The notes under the pieces: model-generated
Databases searched by the model: none
What the model saw: the letters and a program-made list of their open reading frames with translations, nothing else
What the model was told of the DNA's origin: nothing
Part shown: positions 34,862-44,035 of the stretch, piece after piece
Layout: every line of letters starts with the position of its first letter
How positions within the stretch are numbered: the stretch's first letter is position 1
Position numbers and translations under genes: made by a program
Assembly (NCBI RefSeq): GCF_011602485.2
Contig: NZ_CP050022.2
Coordinates: 2,562,001-2,626,000, forward strand
Direction of reading: 5' to 3'
Origin: Bradyrhizobium sp. 1(2017)
Lineage (GTDB): Bacteria > Pseudomonadota > Alphaproteobacteria > Rhizobiales > Xanthobacteraceae
Length of the DNA: 64,000 bases

Positions 34862-36193
34862 ATGGCTCTGACCAGACGCAAGGAAGGTGGCAGCTCCTAT
34901 AGCGCCGAGATGGACGCGCAGGAGCGCGCCTCGCGCGACGAGATCATGGCACTGCAGAAGCAGCGGCTGACATGGTCGCTGAAACACGCCTATGACAACG
35001 TCGCGCATTACCGCAAGGCGTTCGACGAAGCCGGCGTGCATCCGTCGGACTTTCGCGAACTCTCCGATCTTTCGAAATTTCCGTTCACCGTGAAGACGGA
35101 CTTGCGCGACAACTATCCGTTCAACATGTTCGCGGTGCCGCGCGAAAAGCTGGTGCGCGTGCACGCCTCGTCGGGCACCACAGGCAAGCCGATCGTCGTC
35201 GGCTATACGCAGGCCGACATCGACACCTGGTCCGCAGTGATGGCGCGATCGATCCGCGCCGCCGGCGGCCGCAGCGGCATGATCATCCACAATGCCTACG
35301 GTTACGGCCTCTTCACCGGCGGGCTCGGCGTACACTACGGCGCGGAAAAGCTCGGTTGCACCGTAGTGCCGATTTCCGGCGGCATGACCGAGCGGCAGGT
35401 GCAACTCATCAACGATTTCCGCCCTGACATCATCACGGTGACGCCGAGCTACATGCTGGCGATCCTCGACGAGTTCAAGCGCCAGAAGCTCGATCCGCGC
35501 CAATGCTCGCTCAAGGTCGGCATTTTCGGCGCGGAGCCCTGGACCAATGCAATGCGCGCCGAGATCGAGGACGCCTTCGACATGGACGCGACCGACATCT
35601 ATGGCCTCTCCGAGGTGATTGGCCCCGGCGTCGCGCAGGAATGCATCGAGACCAAGGATGGTCTGCACATCTGGGAGGACCATTTCTATCCCGAAGTGAT
35701 CGATCCCCAGACGGGCGCGGTGCTGCCCGATGGGGAGAAGGGCGAGCTTGTCTTCACGTCCCTGACCAAGGAAGCTTTTCCGGTGATCCGCTATCGCACT
35801 CGCGACCTGACGCGGCTCCTTCCCGGCACGGCACGCCCCGGCATGCGGCGCATGGAGAAGGTGACGGGGCGCTCCGACGACATGATCATCCTGCGCGGGG
35901 TCAATTTGTTTCCGACCCAGATCGAGGAGGTGCTGCTCGCGACCGATTGGTGCGGCGGGCACTTCATCCTGGAGCTGACCCGCGAAGGGCGGATGGACGA
36001 ATTGACCATCATCGCCGAGGCGAGGTCGGAAAGCTGGGACGGCCGGGGGCTCGTCGATCATGCCGATCGCATCTCGACCCATATCAAGAACACGATCGGG
36101 ATCAGCTCGAAGGTGAGGGTGGTCGCGCCGGCCACGCTGGAACGTTCGCTCGGCAAGGCCAAACGCCTCTACGACAAGCGGCCCAAGGACTGA
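34862..36193 (+). CDS. paaK: Phenylacetate-CoA ligase PaaK
   Basis: 443 residues. The adenylate-forming motif SSGTTGKP is at residues 103-110; YGLSEVIGPGVAQEC and the hinge GRSDDMIILRGVN are the PaaK signature blocks, and the C-terminal lysine region is LERSLGKAKRLYD. It makes phenylacetyl-CoA, the substrate of PaaABCE and the inducer of PaaX. Preceded by GAGG. The beta-oxidation-like later genes (paaF, G, H, J, Z) are not in this window. Confidence 0.95.
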   Translation: MALTRRKEGGSSYSAEMDAQERASRDEIMALQKQRLTWSLKHAYDNVAHYRKAFDEAGVHPSDFRELSDLSKFPFTVKTDLRDNYPFNMFAVPREKLVRVHASSGTTGKPIVVGYTQADIDTWSAVMARSIRAAGGRSGMIIHNAYGYGLFTGGLGVHYGAEKLGCTVVPISGGMTERQVQLINDFRPDIITVTPSYMLAILDEFKRQKLDPRQCSLKVGIFGAEPWTNAMRAEIEDAFDMDATDIYGLSEVIGPGVAQECIETKDGLHIWEDHFYPEVIDPQTGAVLPDGEKGELVFTSLTKEAFPVIRYRTRDLTRLLPGTARPGMRRMEKVTGRSDDMIILRGVNLFPTQIEEVLLATDWCGGHFILELTREGRMDELTIIAEARSESWDGRGLVDHADRISTHIKNTIGISSKVRVVAPATLERSLGKAKRLYDKRPKD

Positions 36194-36257
36194 CTTGACG
36201 GATTGACTTGACCGGCCGCAGAGGCGACAAGGCCCGCGAGAAATCACGGGTCTTTCG

Positions 36258-37262
36258 ATGTCGCCAGCCGATACCAAAACCATCGAAGCGCGCTGCGTGC
36301 GCCTCAATGCCAAGGCCGAAAACGCCGCCGCGCTTGCGCCGGTGGTCGAGCGTCATACGCTCACGCGCGGTTCGGACGATCTCCTGATCGAGGTGAAGGC
36401 TGCTGCCGTCAATCCATCCGACGTCAAGGCTGCGACGGGGCTGATGCCCTATGCCGTCTTCCCGCGCACCCCGGGCCGTGACTATTCCGGCGTGGTGATC
36501 GGTGGGCCGGCCGGTACGATTGGCCGTGAGGTGTTCGGCTCGTCGGGCGATCTCGGCATCCGCCGCGATGGCACTCACGCGACGCATCTCCTGGTCGAAG
36601 CCGACGCCGTGGTCGAGAAGCCGCAGACGGTGTCCTGGGAGGAGGCCGCCGGCATCGGCGTGCCCTTCGTCACGGCCATGGAAGGCTTTCGTCGGGCCGG
36701 CGTACCGAAGAGTGGCGAAACGGTGCTGGTGTTTGGCGTCAACGGCAAGGTCGGCCAGGCCGCCGTGCAGATCGCGACTTGGCAAGGCGCACGTGTCATC
36801 GGCGTGGTGCGCAAGGCGGAGGCCTATGAAGGCCACGCCAACGCACCCATCGAGGTGATCGACGCCTCCGCGGTCGACGTCGCCGCGCGTGTACGCGAAG
36901 TGACCGGCGGAAAGGGCGCCGACATTGTCTTCAACACTGTGGGCGATCCCTATTTCCAGGTGGCGCACAAATCGCTTGCGTTGCGCGGCCGCCAGATCCT
37001 GATCGCCGCGATCGACCGCATCGTGCAATTCAACATTCTCGAGTTCTACCGCGGCCAGCACACCTATGTCGGCATCGACACGCTGGGTCTGTCCTCCGCC
37101 GCAACCGGCGCGGTGCTGCGGGAGCTCGGCCCGGGCTTTGCCAGCGGGCAGCTAAGACCGTTCCCGATCAAGGCGGACGCCGTCTATCCCCTGGAACGCG
37201 CAAGGGAGGCCTATGTCGCGGTTGCTGGCTCCTCGCGCGACCGCGTGATCCTGAAGCCGTAG
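36258..37262 (+). CDS. Medium-chain reductase, quinone oxidoreductase-type
   Basis: 334 residues of the zinc-less MDR type: AAAVNPSDVKAATG is the start of the GroES-like domain, and GETVLVFGVNGKVGQAAVQIA binds NADPH. The last part (PLERAREAYVAVAGSSRDRVIL) is typical. I see none of the zinc-binding cysteines of alcohol dehydrogenases. It reduces quinones or enones with NADPH, substrate unknown. It follows paaK on the same strand after 64 bases but is not a standard paa gene. The next gene begins two bases after its stop, so those two form an operon. Confidence 0.85.
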   Translation: MSPADTKTIEARCVRLNAKAENAAALAPVVERHTLTRGSDDLLIEVKAAAVNPSDVKAATGLMPYAVFPRTPGRDYSGVVIGGPAGTIGREVFGSSGDLGIRRDGTHATHLLVEADAVVEKPQTVSWEEAAGIGVPFVTAMEGFRRAGVPKSGETVLVFGVNGKVGQAAVQIATWQGARVIGVVRKAEAYEGHANAPIEVIDASAVDVAARVREVTGGKGADIVFNTVGDPYFQVAHKSLALRGRQILIAAIDRIVQFNILEFYRGQHTYVGIDTLGLSSAATGAVLRELGPGFASGQLRPFPIKADAVYPLERAREAYVAVAGSSRDRVILKP

Positions 37263-37264
37263 AA

Positions 37265-38323
37265 ATGGACTCGTCCGTCCAACTCGTCATCCTCGCCGGC
37301 CTCGTCATCGGCCTGATCTACGGCGCAGTCGGCCTGCTCAGCGGCTTCTGCCTGATGAGCAGCATGCGTGGCTGGCTCGCGCAGGGGGACGGACGGCTGG
37401 TGCGGACCTATGCGCTGGCGATGGCCGTCGCGATCGCCGCCAGCCAATTGTTGGCGGGCAGCGGCATGGCGGACCTCGGCAAATCGATCTACCTGCAACA
37501 ATCCTTCTCGGTGCCGGTGCTGTTCCTCGGCGGCCTGCTGTTCGGCTACGGCATGGTGCTGTCGAACGGCTGCGGCTCGCGGGCACTGGTGCTGCTCGGG
37601 TGCGGCAATCTCAGGTCCTTCGTCGTCGTGATCGTGCTGGCGATCGCTGCGCAGATGACGCTCAAGGGCCTGATCGCGCCAGCGCGCATTGCGCTGGTTC
37701 AGGCGTCGCAAACGACCGTCAACGCAAATTCGCTGCCGTCGCTGCTGGCAGCCTTCGGTGCCGCTGAAGCGACCTCGCGTGCGCTCGCGGCCTCGGCGAT
37801 CGTCGTCGCGCTGATCCTCTTTGCATTCGCGCATCCAGCGTTCCGGCGCTCGCCGGGCCAGGCCGCGGCGGGCGTCATCGTCGGCCTCCTCGTCGCCGGT
37901 GGCTGGTTCGCCACCGGCTTCCTCGGCGCCGACGACTTCAATCCGGTGCCGGTGACCTCGCTCACCTTCGTCGCTCCGATCGCCGATAGCCTCCAATACG
38001 CCATGCTCTCGACCGGCCTGACACTGAACTTCGGCATTGCTACGGTCGCCGGTGTCTTCGCCGGGAGCCTGATCACGGCGCTCGCCACCGGCCGCTTCCA
38101 TTTCGAAGGCTATTCCTCACCGCGGCACATGCTGCGTTCGGCCGGCGGCGCCGCGCTGATGGGCATCGGCGGTGTGATGGCGTTCGGCTGCTCGATCGGG
38201 CAGGGGCTGACCGGAATATCGACGCTTGCGGTGGGCTCGTTCGTGGCCGTTGCGGGCATCCTGATCGGCACCACGGCGGGCCTGCGCGGGAGCTTGCGCG
38301 TTCAGCCGCTCGCGGTGGCCTGA
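37265..38323 (+). CDS. YeeE/YedE family membrane transporter (sulfur-compound type)
   Basis: 352 residues with about nine hydrophobic helices. Two repeats of the family motif are seen: LSNGCGSRALVLLGCGNLRS, and near the C-terminus AFGCSIGQGLTGISTLAVGS, each with the conserved cysteine known in the thiosulfate transporter YeeE/TsuA. It is probably a thiosulfate or similar sulfur importer in the inner membrane. Two bases after the reductase gene. Its 3' end overlaps the EamA gene on the other strand by 22 bases. Confidence 0.88.
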   Translation: MDSSVQLVILAGLVIGLIYGAVGLLSGFCLMSSMRGWLAQGDGRLVRTYALAMAVAIAASQLLAGSGMADLGKSIYLQQSFSVPVLFLGGLLFGYGMVLSNGCGSRALVLLGCGNLRSFVVVIVLAIAAQMTLKGLIAPARIALVQASQTTVNANSLPSLLAAFGAAEATSRALAASAIVVALILFAFAHPAFRRSPGQAAAGVIVGLLVAGGWFATGFLGADDFNPVPVTSLTFVAPIADSLQYAMLSTGLTLNFGIATVAGVFAGSLITALATGRFHFEGYSSPRHMLRSAGGAALMGIGGVMAFGCSIGQGLTGISTLAVGSFVAVAGILIGTTAGLRGSLRVQPLAVA

Positions 38324-39216
38324 CCGCGCAGGATCCGGTCGCCGAGCGTCGCAAGGCCGATGCCGGTGACGATCAGCGCGGCTGCGATCGCGAGGCTCAT
38401 GTCGATGGGTTCGCCCAGAAGGATCGCAGCGCTGGCGATGCCGACGAGCGGTGTCCCGGTGGTGCCGAGCGACGTCGTCAAGGCTGAGATGCTCTTGTTG
38501 ACCATCGACATCGCCCAATAAGCCAGCACCGTTCCGATCAGCCCCGAATAGAGAAACAACAACACCAGCCTCCACGACCACGTCACCTGCGGGAGGCCGT
38601 CCGCGGCCATTGCGCCGACCGACAGCACGATTGTTGCCACCAGCACCTGCCAGAACAACAGCTGAAGCGGGAACCCGATCCAGCGATGCGCGCGGATATA
38701 GATGATGTTCGCAGCCCAGGAGATCGCGGCCAGGATGACCATGCCGGCGCCGAGCAGGACGTTGGTGTTGGTCCAGTCGATCGAGGACGGATTGAGGATG
38801 ACGGCAAGGCCGATCAGCCCGAGCAGAGCGCCGGCGAGCTTTGGCGCGGTCAGCGTGTCCTTTCCGAGCAGGGGCGCGGCGAGTGCGACCCAGAGCGGCG
38901 TGGTGTAGCCGAGCACGACGCCCTTGCTTGCAGGCAGGAAGCGAAGGCCGGCGGCAACCAGGATCGAGAACAGCGTCATGTGCAGCAGCGCCACGCTCAG
39001 GATCACGGGTATGTCGCGCCGCTCCGGAATCACCAGATTGTTGCTAGGTCCGAGGATCACGAGCAATCCGGCCAGCGCGATCCAGCTCCGGATCGCCGCG
39101 ACCCACAGCGGCGGGACGAACTGCACGAGCTGCTTGGTCACCGACCAGTTCACGCCCCAAGCCAGCACCACGATGAGGAACAGGCCGACGGCCGCACGGG
39201 GTGGCAGGGAGTTCAT
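38302..39216 (-). CDS. EamA/DMT family transporter
   Basis: 304 residues with ten predicted membrane helices in two EamA repeats. The first starts AAVGLFLIVVLAWGVNWSVTK with the usual NW motif; the second runs from about residue 150. It exports a small metabolite such as an amino acid or vitamin precursor. It is divergent from a MocR-type regulator, the classical pair for this family, with 83 bases between the genes. The repeated GTGCCA sites there suggest the regulator controls it. Confidence 0.9.
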   Translation of the reverse strand: MNSLPPRAAVGLFLIVVLAWGVNWSVTKQLVQFVPPLWVAAIRSWIALAGLLVILGPSNNLVIPERRDIPVILSVALLHMTLFSILVAAGLRFLPASKGVVLGYTTPLWVALAAPLLGKDTLTAPKLAGALLGLIGLAVILNPSSIDWTNTNVLLGAGMVILAAISWAANIIYIRAHRWIGFPLQLLFWQVLVATIVLSVGAMAADGLPQVTWSWRLVLLFLYSGLIGTVLAYWAMSMVNKSISALTTSLGTTGTPLVGIASAAILLGEPIDMSLAIAAALIVTGIGLATLGDRILRGQATASG

Positions 39217-39262
39217 GTCGCAGGTCCTTGAAGCAGTCCGGGCCGCCGGATAGCATCCCGAT

Positions 39263-39306
39263 TGGCACCTGAAAAAGTGCCAGATCGGAGAAGAATAGGG
39301 TGCCAG
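39263..39306. promoter_or_regulatory. Operator-like repeats between EamA exporter and MocR regulator
   Basis: TGGCAC (39263-39268) and GTGCCA (39277-39282) form an inverted repeat, and GTGCCAG occurs again at 39300-39306, overlapping the GTG start of the regulator gene. The two GTGCCAG copies are 23 bases apart start to start, close to two helical turns. MocR regulators are known to bind paired direct repeats, so this is the likely binding site, giving autoregulation and control of the exporter. Confidence 0.55.
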
Positions 39307-40748
39307 TATCCGACACGACGATTTCCGCCCTGATCGAGCTGAGGCGGCCCGACGGCGAGGGGCTGGTGGTGCAACTGACGAGCCAGCTCCGAGGCCTGAT
39401 CGCGACCGGCCGCCTCGGCAAAGGCCGCGCGCTGCCGTCGAGCCGACGGCTTGCGAGCGATCTCGGCGTTTCGCGCAACACCGTCACATACGCGTTCGAG
39501 CAGCTCGCGGCCGAGGGATATCTTGAAGCGTCCCCGGGGCGCCGTCCCGTGGTCACGATCGACGGCGGCGAACGCATCGAACAAGCGGGCGCCGTGGGAG
39601 CGGACGATCGCGCCGGCAGGCCGCGGCTCTCACCCTGGGCTGCGAAACTTCAGCAGGCCGACTGGCCGACGTCCTATCAGGGGCAGCTCAAACCGCTGCG
39701 CCCGGGGCTGGGCGATTTCAGGGAGTTTCCGAACGAGGTCTGGGCGCGATGCCTGCGCCGCAGCGCCGTGCATGCAGGCCGGCGCGAACTCGGACCCGTC
39801 AACCGGCGCCGCCTGCGCGAGGCGCTGGCGCATTATCTGGCAACCAGCAGGGACGTTCGCGCCACGGCGGACCAGATTATGATCCTGCCGAGCGCGCAGG
39901 CCGCACTGACCTTGATTGCTGCCACCGTTGTTTCGCCGGGGGATGAGGTGTGGGTCGAGGATCCCGGCTATCCCGGCGCGGCGGCGGCCTTCCACGCATC
40001 CGGTGCGCGCGTCACCGGCATCAGGCTGGACGGCCAGGGCATGCAGCGGATGCCGGGCCTCGCCGCTCCAAGACTGATCTTCATGACGCCATCGCACCAG
40101 CATCCGACAGGCCGATTGATGTCGCTGGCTCGCCGCACCGAGTTTCTCGGGGCAAGCCGGCCCGGCAAGACCTGGATCGTCGAGGACGATTACGACGGCG
40201 AATTTCACTATGACAGCCGGCCGGTGCCGGCCCTGCAGGGGCTCGATGCCCACGGCCGCGTGTTCTATGTCGGCACCTTTTCGAAGGCGATGACGTCGGA
40301 CATCCGGCTCGGCTATCTCGTCGCGCCGACCGCGCTGGTCGGCACTCTGGACATCGCGCAGCGGCATATGGGACTGATCGCCTCCAGCCACATCCAGGAA
40401 GCGCTGGCCGAATTCATCACCGATGGGAACTTCCTCGCGCATCTGCGCCGGATGCGTCGGCTTTATCACGCGCGCCGCGATCACCTCGTCGAGGAACTCG
40501 AGCGGCATCTGGGTGGCATGCTCTCGGTCGAGGTGCCCCCCGGCGGTATCCAGCTCGTCGCCCGCCTCAAGCGTGGTCGGGCCGATCAGGCCGTGGTCAA
40601 GCGACTGGTCGCGGCGGGCGTCGAAACGCGAGCCTTGTCCAGCCTTGCGGTCGGCCGTCCCTGCGATCACGGCGTGCTGCTCGGTTTTGCGGCCTGGCGC
40701 GAAAGCGAGATCAGCGCGGCGGTACGGACAATGGCATCCTGCTTCTAG
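39300..40748 (+). CDS. MocR-type (GntR/aminotransferase fusion) transcriptional regulator
   Basis: 482 residues. An N-terminal GntR winged helix (about 15-80; LGKGRALPSSRRLASDLGVSRN) is joined to a fold-type I aminotransferase domain. The PLP lysine lies in YVGTFSKAMTSDIRLGYLV and the substrate-side motif in IVEDDYDGEFHYDSRP. PdxR and GabR are the best-known members, sensing PLP or GABA. The GTG start overlaps a repeated GTGCCAG site. The effector here is unknown. It faces the EamA exporter gene. Confidence 0.9.
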   Translation: MPVSDTTISALIELRRPDGEGLVVQLTSQLRGLIATGRLGKGRALPSSRRLASDLGVSRNTVTYAFEQLAAEGYLEASPGRRPVVTIDGGERIEQAGAVGADDRAGRPRLSPWAAKLQQADWPTSYQGQLKPLRPGLGDFREFPNEVWARCLRRSAVHAGRRELGPVNRRRLREALAHYLATSRDVRATADQIMILPSAQAALTLIAATVVSPGDEVWVEDPGYPGAAAAFHASGARVTGIRLDGQGMQRMPGLAAPRLIFMTPSHQHPTGRLMSLARRTEFLGASRPGKTWIVEDDYDGEFHYDSRPVPALQGLDAHGRVFYVGTFSKAMTSDIRLGYLVAPTALVGTLDIAQRHMGLIASSHIQEALAEFITDGNFLAHLRRMRRLYHARRDHLVEELERHLGGMLSVEVPPGGIQLVARLKRGRADQAVVKRLVAAGVETRALSSLAVGRPCDHGVLLGFAAWRESEISAAVRTMASCF

Positions 40749-40757
40749 CGCAGGGAC

Positions 40758-41990
40758 TTACTCCATCGCCTTCGTGACGATGCGAATCTCCGACGTCAGG
40801 GTCCGGTGCACCGGGCACTTGTCGGCGATCTCCATCAGCTTCTTGCGCTGCTCGGCGTCGAGTGCGCCCTCCATTGCAATGTCGCGCTCGATCTGATCGA
40901 GCATGCCCTCGCGCGTCTCGCATTCCGCACAGTCCTTGGCGTAGATCTTGGAATGCTTCAGCGAGACGGTGACACGGTCGAGCGGCAAGGATTTGCGGTT
41001 GGCATAGAGGCGCATGGTCATGGAGGTGCAGGCGCCGAGGCCCGCGAGCAGGAAATCATAGGGCCCTGGACCGGCATCCTCGCCGCCCGCAGCCACAGGC
41101 TCGTCCGCTGTGAGATGATGCGGCCCGACAGTGATAGCTTGGTTGAACTTGCTCTTACGGGTCTCCTGCACCACGACTCTGCGCGGCTCGTCCGCAGCAT
41201 CCGCAGCATCCGCGGCTTTCGCCGGTTTTGCCGTGTCTATATAGCGGCTTGCCCAGGCCGTGATGACATCAGCCGCGTAGAGCGCGTCGGCCGGCTTGGT
41301 CAAGAGATGATCGGCATGGTCGAGCGAGACGAAACTCTTGGGGTGCTTCGCCGCCACGAAAATCTTCGTCGCACTGTCGATGCCGACGGTGTCGTCGACA
41401 GGTGAATGCATCACGAGAAGCGCCTTGTGCAGGCCGGTGATGTCCTTCATCAGCTCGTGCTCGACGATGTCGTCGAGGAATTCGCGCTTGATCCGGAACG
41501 GGCGTCCCGCGAGCGAGACTTCGACCTCGCCCTGGGCGCGGATGTTGTCGACATGCTCCCTAAAGAGGCCAGTGACGTGAGAGGGGTCGGACGGCGCCGC
41601 GATGGTCACGACAGCCTTGGCTTCGGGTATTTGTCCCGCTGCGGCGAGGATCGCGGCGCCGCCGAGGCTGTGGCCGATCAGGATCGATGGCGCCTTTCGG
41701 ACGCTGCGCAGGTGATCGGCCGCGCGCACGAGATCGGCAACGTTGGAGGAGAACGTCGAATTGGCGAAATCGCCTTCGCTCGAGCCGAGCCCGGTGAAGT
41801 CGAACCGCAGCACCGCAATGCCTCTGGCGGCGAGCGCAACCGCGATGCGCTTGGCCGCCAGCGTGTCCTTGCCGCAGGTGAAGCAATGCGCGAACAGCGC
41901 GAAAGCCGCGGGCTCGCCGTCCGGCAATTCCAGGGCAGCCGAAAGCTGGTGGCCGCCTTCGCCGGTGAATTGGAAGCGCTCGGTCGGCAT
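40758..41990 (-). CDS. Bifunctional alpha/beta hydrolase-OsmC fusion protein
   Basis: 410 residues. The N-terminal hydrolase (1-250) has FAHCFTCGKD and the elbow GHSLGG (Ser108), with a histidine in LDHADHLLTK. After an alanine-rich linker (AKAADAADAADEP) comes an OsmC/Ohr-type domain with the pair of redox cysteines Cys321 (GLGACTSMTMRLYANRK) and Cys392 (DKCPVHRTL). OsmC domains reduce organic hydroperoxides; the fused hydrolase may release the lipid or acyl part. The fusion is widespread in proteobacteria. Single gene, 27 bases from the next on the same strand. Confidence 0.9.
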   Translation of the reverse strand: MPTERFQFTGEGGHQLSAALELPDGEPAAFALFAHCFTCGKDTLAAKRIAVALAARGIAVLRFDFTGLGSSEGDFANSTFSSNVADLVRAADHLRSVRKAPSILIGHSLGGAAILAAAGQIPEAKAVVTIAAPSDPSHVTGLFREHVDNIRAQGEVEVSLAGRPFRIKREFLDDIVEHELMKDITGLHKALLVMHSPVDDTVGIDSATKIFVAAKHPKSFVSLDHADHLLTKPADALYAADVITAWASRYIDTAKPAKAADAADAADEPRRVVVQETRKSKFNQAITVGPHHLTADEPVAAGGEDAGPGPYDFLLAGLGACTSMTMRLYANRKSLPLDRVTVSLKHSKIYAKDCAECETREGMLDQIERDIAMEGALDAEQRKKLMEIADKCPVHRTLTSEIRIVTKAME

Positions 41991-42017
41991 GGGCTTTCCC
42001 CCCGTCGTTGCTTGAAG

Positions 42018-42677
42018 TTAATCGCCTGAATAGCGCTGCTCGGCCCAGGGATCGCCGCGGTTATGATAGCCGCGGACCTCCCAGAAGCCCGGCGCGTCCT
42101 CGGTCAGGAACTCGATGGCCTGGAGCCATTTGGCGCTCTTCCAGAAATACAGATGCGGCACGACCAGCCGCACCGGGCCGCCATGCTCATCCGTCAGCGG
42201 CTGGCCCGACCAGCTATGGGCAAGCAGCGCATCCTCGGCGGCAAAGTCCTCGAGCGCCAGATTGGTGGTGTAACCATCGTAGGAATGCAGCACGACGAAG
42301 CGCGCGTCCTCGCGCGGTTGACAGGCCGCGAGCAGCTCGCGCGTCGCGAGGCCTTCCCACTCGTTGTCGTAGCGCGACCAGGTCGTCACGCAATGGATGT
42401 CCGAGGTGAACCGCGCCTGCTTCTGCGCGGTGAATTCGGCGAAGGTCCAGAACACGGGCGTCTCGACCGCACCATAGACGTCGAGCCGCCAGCGTTCGCG
42501 CGACACCGGCGGCACGACCCCGAGATCGAGTACCGGCCAGTCCTGGGTGAGGTGCTGGCCTGGCGGCAGCCTTTGATCTTCCGGCCGCGTGATATTCCCC
42601 GTGAGGAAGCGGCCCTCGCGCGCCCATTTCTCCTTGGTGCGCGTCAGCTTGCTGTCGGATGGCGTCTCGTCGGCCAT
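42018..42677 (-). CDS. Sulfite-oxidase-like molybdopterin oxidoreductase
   Basis: 219 residues of the oxidoreductase molybdopterin-binding family: DWPVLDLGVVPPVSRERWRL, the Mo-ligand cysteine Cys96 in IHCVTTWSRYDNEWEG, and a C-terminal VVPHLYFWKSAKWL. No Tat or Sec signal is seen, unlike the periplasmic YedY, so it is probably cytoplasmic. The substrate is unknown. It is three bases downstream of an MHS transporter gene and is probably translated from the same message. Confidence 0.85.
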   Translation of the reverse strand: MADETPSDSKLTRTKEKWAREGRFLTGNITRPEDQRLPPGQHLTQDWPVLDLGVVPPVSRERWRLDVYGAVETPVFWTFAEFTAQKQARFTSDIHCVTTWSRYDNEWEGLATRELLAACQPREDARFVVLHSYDGYTTNLALEDFAAEDALLAHSWSGQPLTDEHGGPVRLVVPHLYFWKSAKWLQAIEFLTEDAPGFWEVRGYHNRGDPWAEQRYSGD

Positions 42678-42680
42678 GGT

Positions 42681-44003
42681 CTACTCGTGCCGATGCATTG
42701 CGGAGGCGTGCTTGGTGTCGCGCATGGTAGCATAAATGATCAGCGACAGGCAGATGATGCCGGCAAGATAGAAATAGAACCATTCCTCGTGCCCGATGCT
42801 CTTGAAATAGAGCGCGATCGCCGGTGCCGTACCGCCGAAGATCGAGACCGTGATGGCATAGGGCAGGCCGACGCCGAGCGCGCGGACGTTGGTCGGGAAC
42901 AGCTCGGCCTTCACCACCGCGTTGATCGAGGTGTAGCCAGCGACGAACAGCCAGGCGGCGCAGATCAGGATGAATGCGATGAAGGGCGATTTGGTCTCCT
43001 TCAGCGTCATCAACAGCGGCACGGTGGCGAGTGTGCCGGCGACCCCGAAGAAGATCAGCAGCGGCTTGCGCCCGATCCTGTCGGAGATCGCGCCGTAGAT
43101 CGGCTGGAGGATGGTTGCGAAGATCAGCGTGCCGAAGATCACGAAAGTGGTCTGGTCCTCGGTCAGCCCGACCGAAAGCTTGACGAAGGTCTGCATGTAG
43201 GTGGTGAAAGTGTAGAACGCCGCGGTGCCGCCGGCGGTGAGACCAACCACGAGCAGCAGCTCGCGCGGATAACGCAGCAGGTTGGCGATCGAGCCGGTCG
43301 GCTTCACCACCTTCTTGGCCTCCTCGAACGCCTCCGTCTCGTGCAGCCCGCGCCGCATCACTGCGGCAAAGATCGCGAGCGCAGCGCCGATCGCGAAGGG
43401 GATGCGCCAACCCCAGTCCTTCAGTTGTTCCGGGGTCAGGAAGACCTTTTGCAGGAGCAGCAGCACGATGATCGCGGTGAGCTGGCCGCCGATCAGCGTC
43501 ACGTACTGAAAGCTGGAATAGAAGCCGCGGTGCTTGGGATCGGCGACTTCGCTGAGGTAAGTGGCGCTGGCGCCATATTCGCCGCCGAGGCTCAGGCCCT
43601 CGATGACGCGGGCGAGCGCCAGGATCATCGGCGCCGCGAAGCCGATCGTGGCATAGGTCGGCGTCAGCGCGATGATGAGCGAGCCGAAGCACATGAAGAC
43701 GACGGACAGAGTGAGCGAGATGCGGCGGCCGAAATGGTCGGCGACATAGCCGAAGAACCAGCCGCCGAGCGGCCGCATCAGGAAGGTCGCCGCGAAGACG
43801 ACGGCGACGTTCAATTGCTGGACGACGGGGTCGTCACCGGGGAAGAACGCGGGGGCGAAGTAGAGCGCAAACGCCGTGTAAGCGTAGAAATCGTACCACT
43901 CGACCAGATTGCCAATGGAGCCGATGAAGATCGCCTTGATCCGCCGCTCGGCGTCGGCAATGTCAAAATGCTCAGAGGCCGGGTGGGTTGCTTGCTCTGT
44001 CAC
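42681..44003 (-). CDS. MFS transporter, metabolite:H+ symporter (MHS) type
   Basis: 440 residues with twelve membrane helices. The MHS motifs include GNLVEWYDFYAY near residue 33 and RPLGGWFFGYVADHFGRR in the loop between helices 2 and 3. The family carries alpha-ketoglutarate, proline, citrate, shikimate and similar acids with protons. Starts with GTG at 44003. Directly followed by the sulfite-oxidase-like gene, three bases apart. The ligand cannot be assigned. Confidence 0.9.
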   Translation of the reverse strand: MTEQATHPASEHFDIADAERRIKAIFIGSIGNLVEWYDFYAYTAFALYFAPAFFPGDDPVVQQLNVAVVFAATFLMRPLGGWFFGYVADHFGRRISLTLSVVFMCFGSLIIALTPTYATIGFAAPMILALARVIEGLSLGGEYGASATYLSEVADPKHRGFYSSFQYVTLIGGQLTAIIVLLLLQKVFLTPEQLKDWGWRIPFAIGAALAIFAAVMRRGLHETEAFEEAKKVVKPTGSIANLLRYPRELLLVVGLTAGGTAAFYTFTTYMQTFVKLSVGLTEDQTTFVIFGTLIFATILQPIYGAISDRIGRKPLLIFFGVAGTLATVPLLMTLKETKSPFIAFILICAAWLFVAGYTSINAVVKAELFPTNVRALGVGLPYAITVSIFGGTAPAIALYFKSIGHEEWFYFYLAGIICLSLIIYATMRDTKHASAMHRHE

Positions 44004-44035
44004 GTCCGGCCTCTCCGCACCAATCTTGAAGAGGC

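Noticed and set aside
36258..37262. Quinone-reductase-type gene considered as a paa pathway member
   Set aside because: It follows paaK on the same strand, but it is not one of the known paa genes and is paired more closely with the YeeE/YedE gene.
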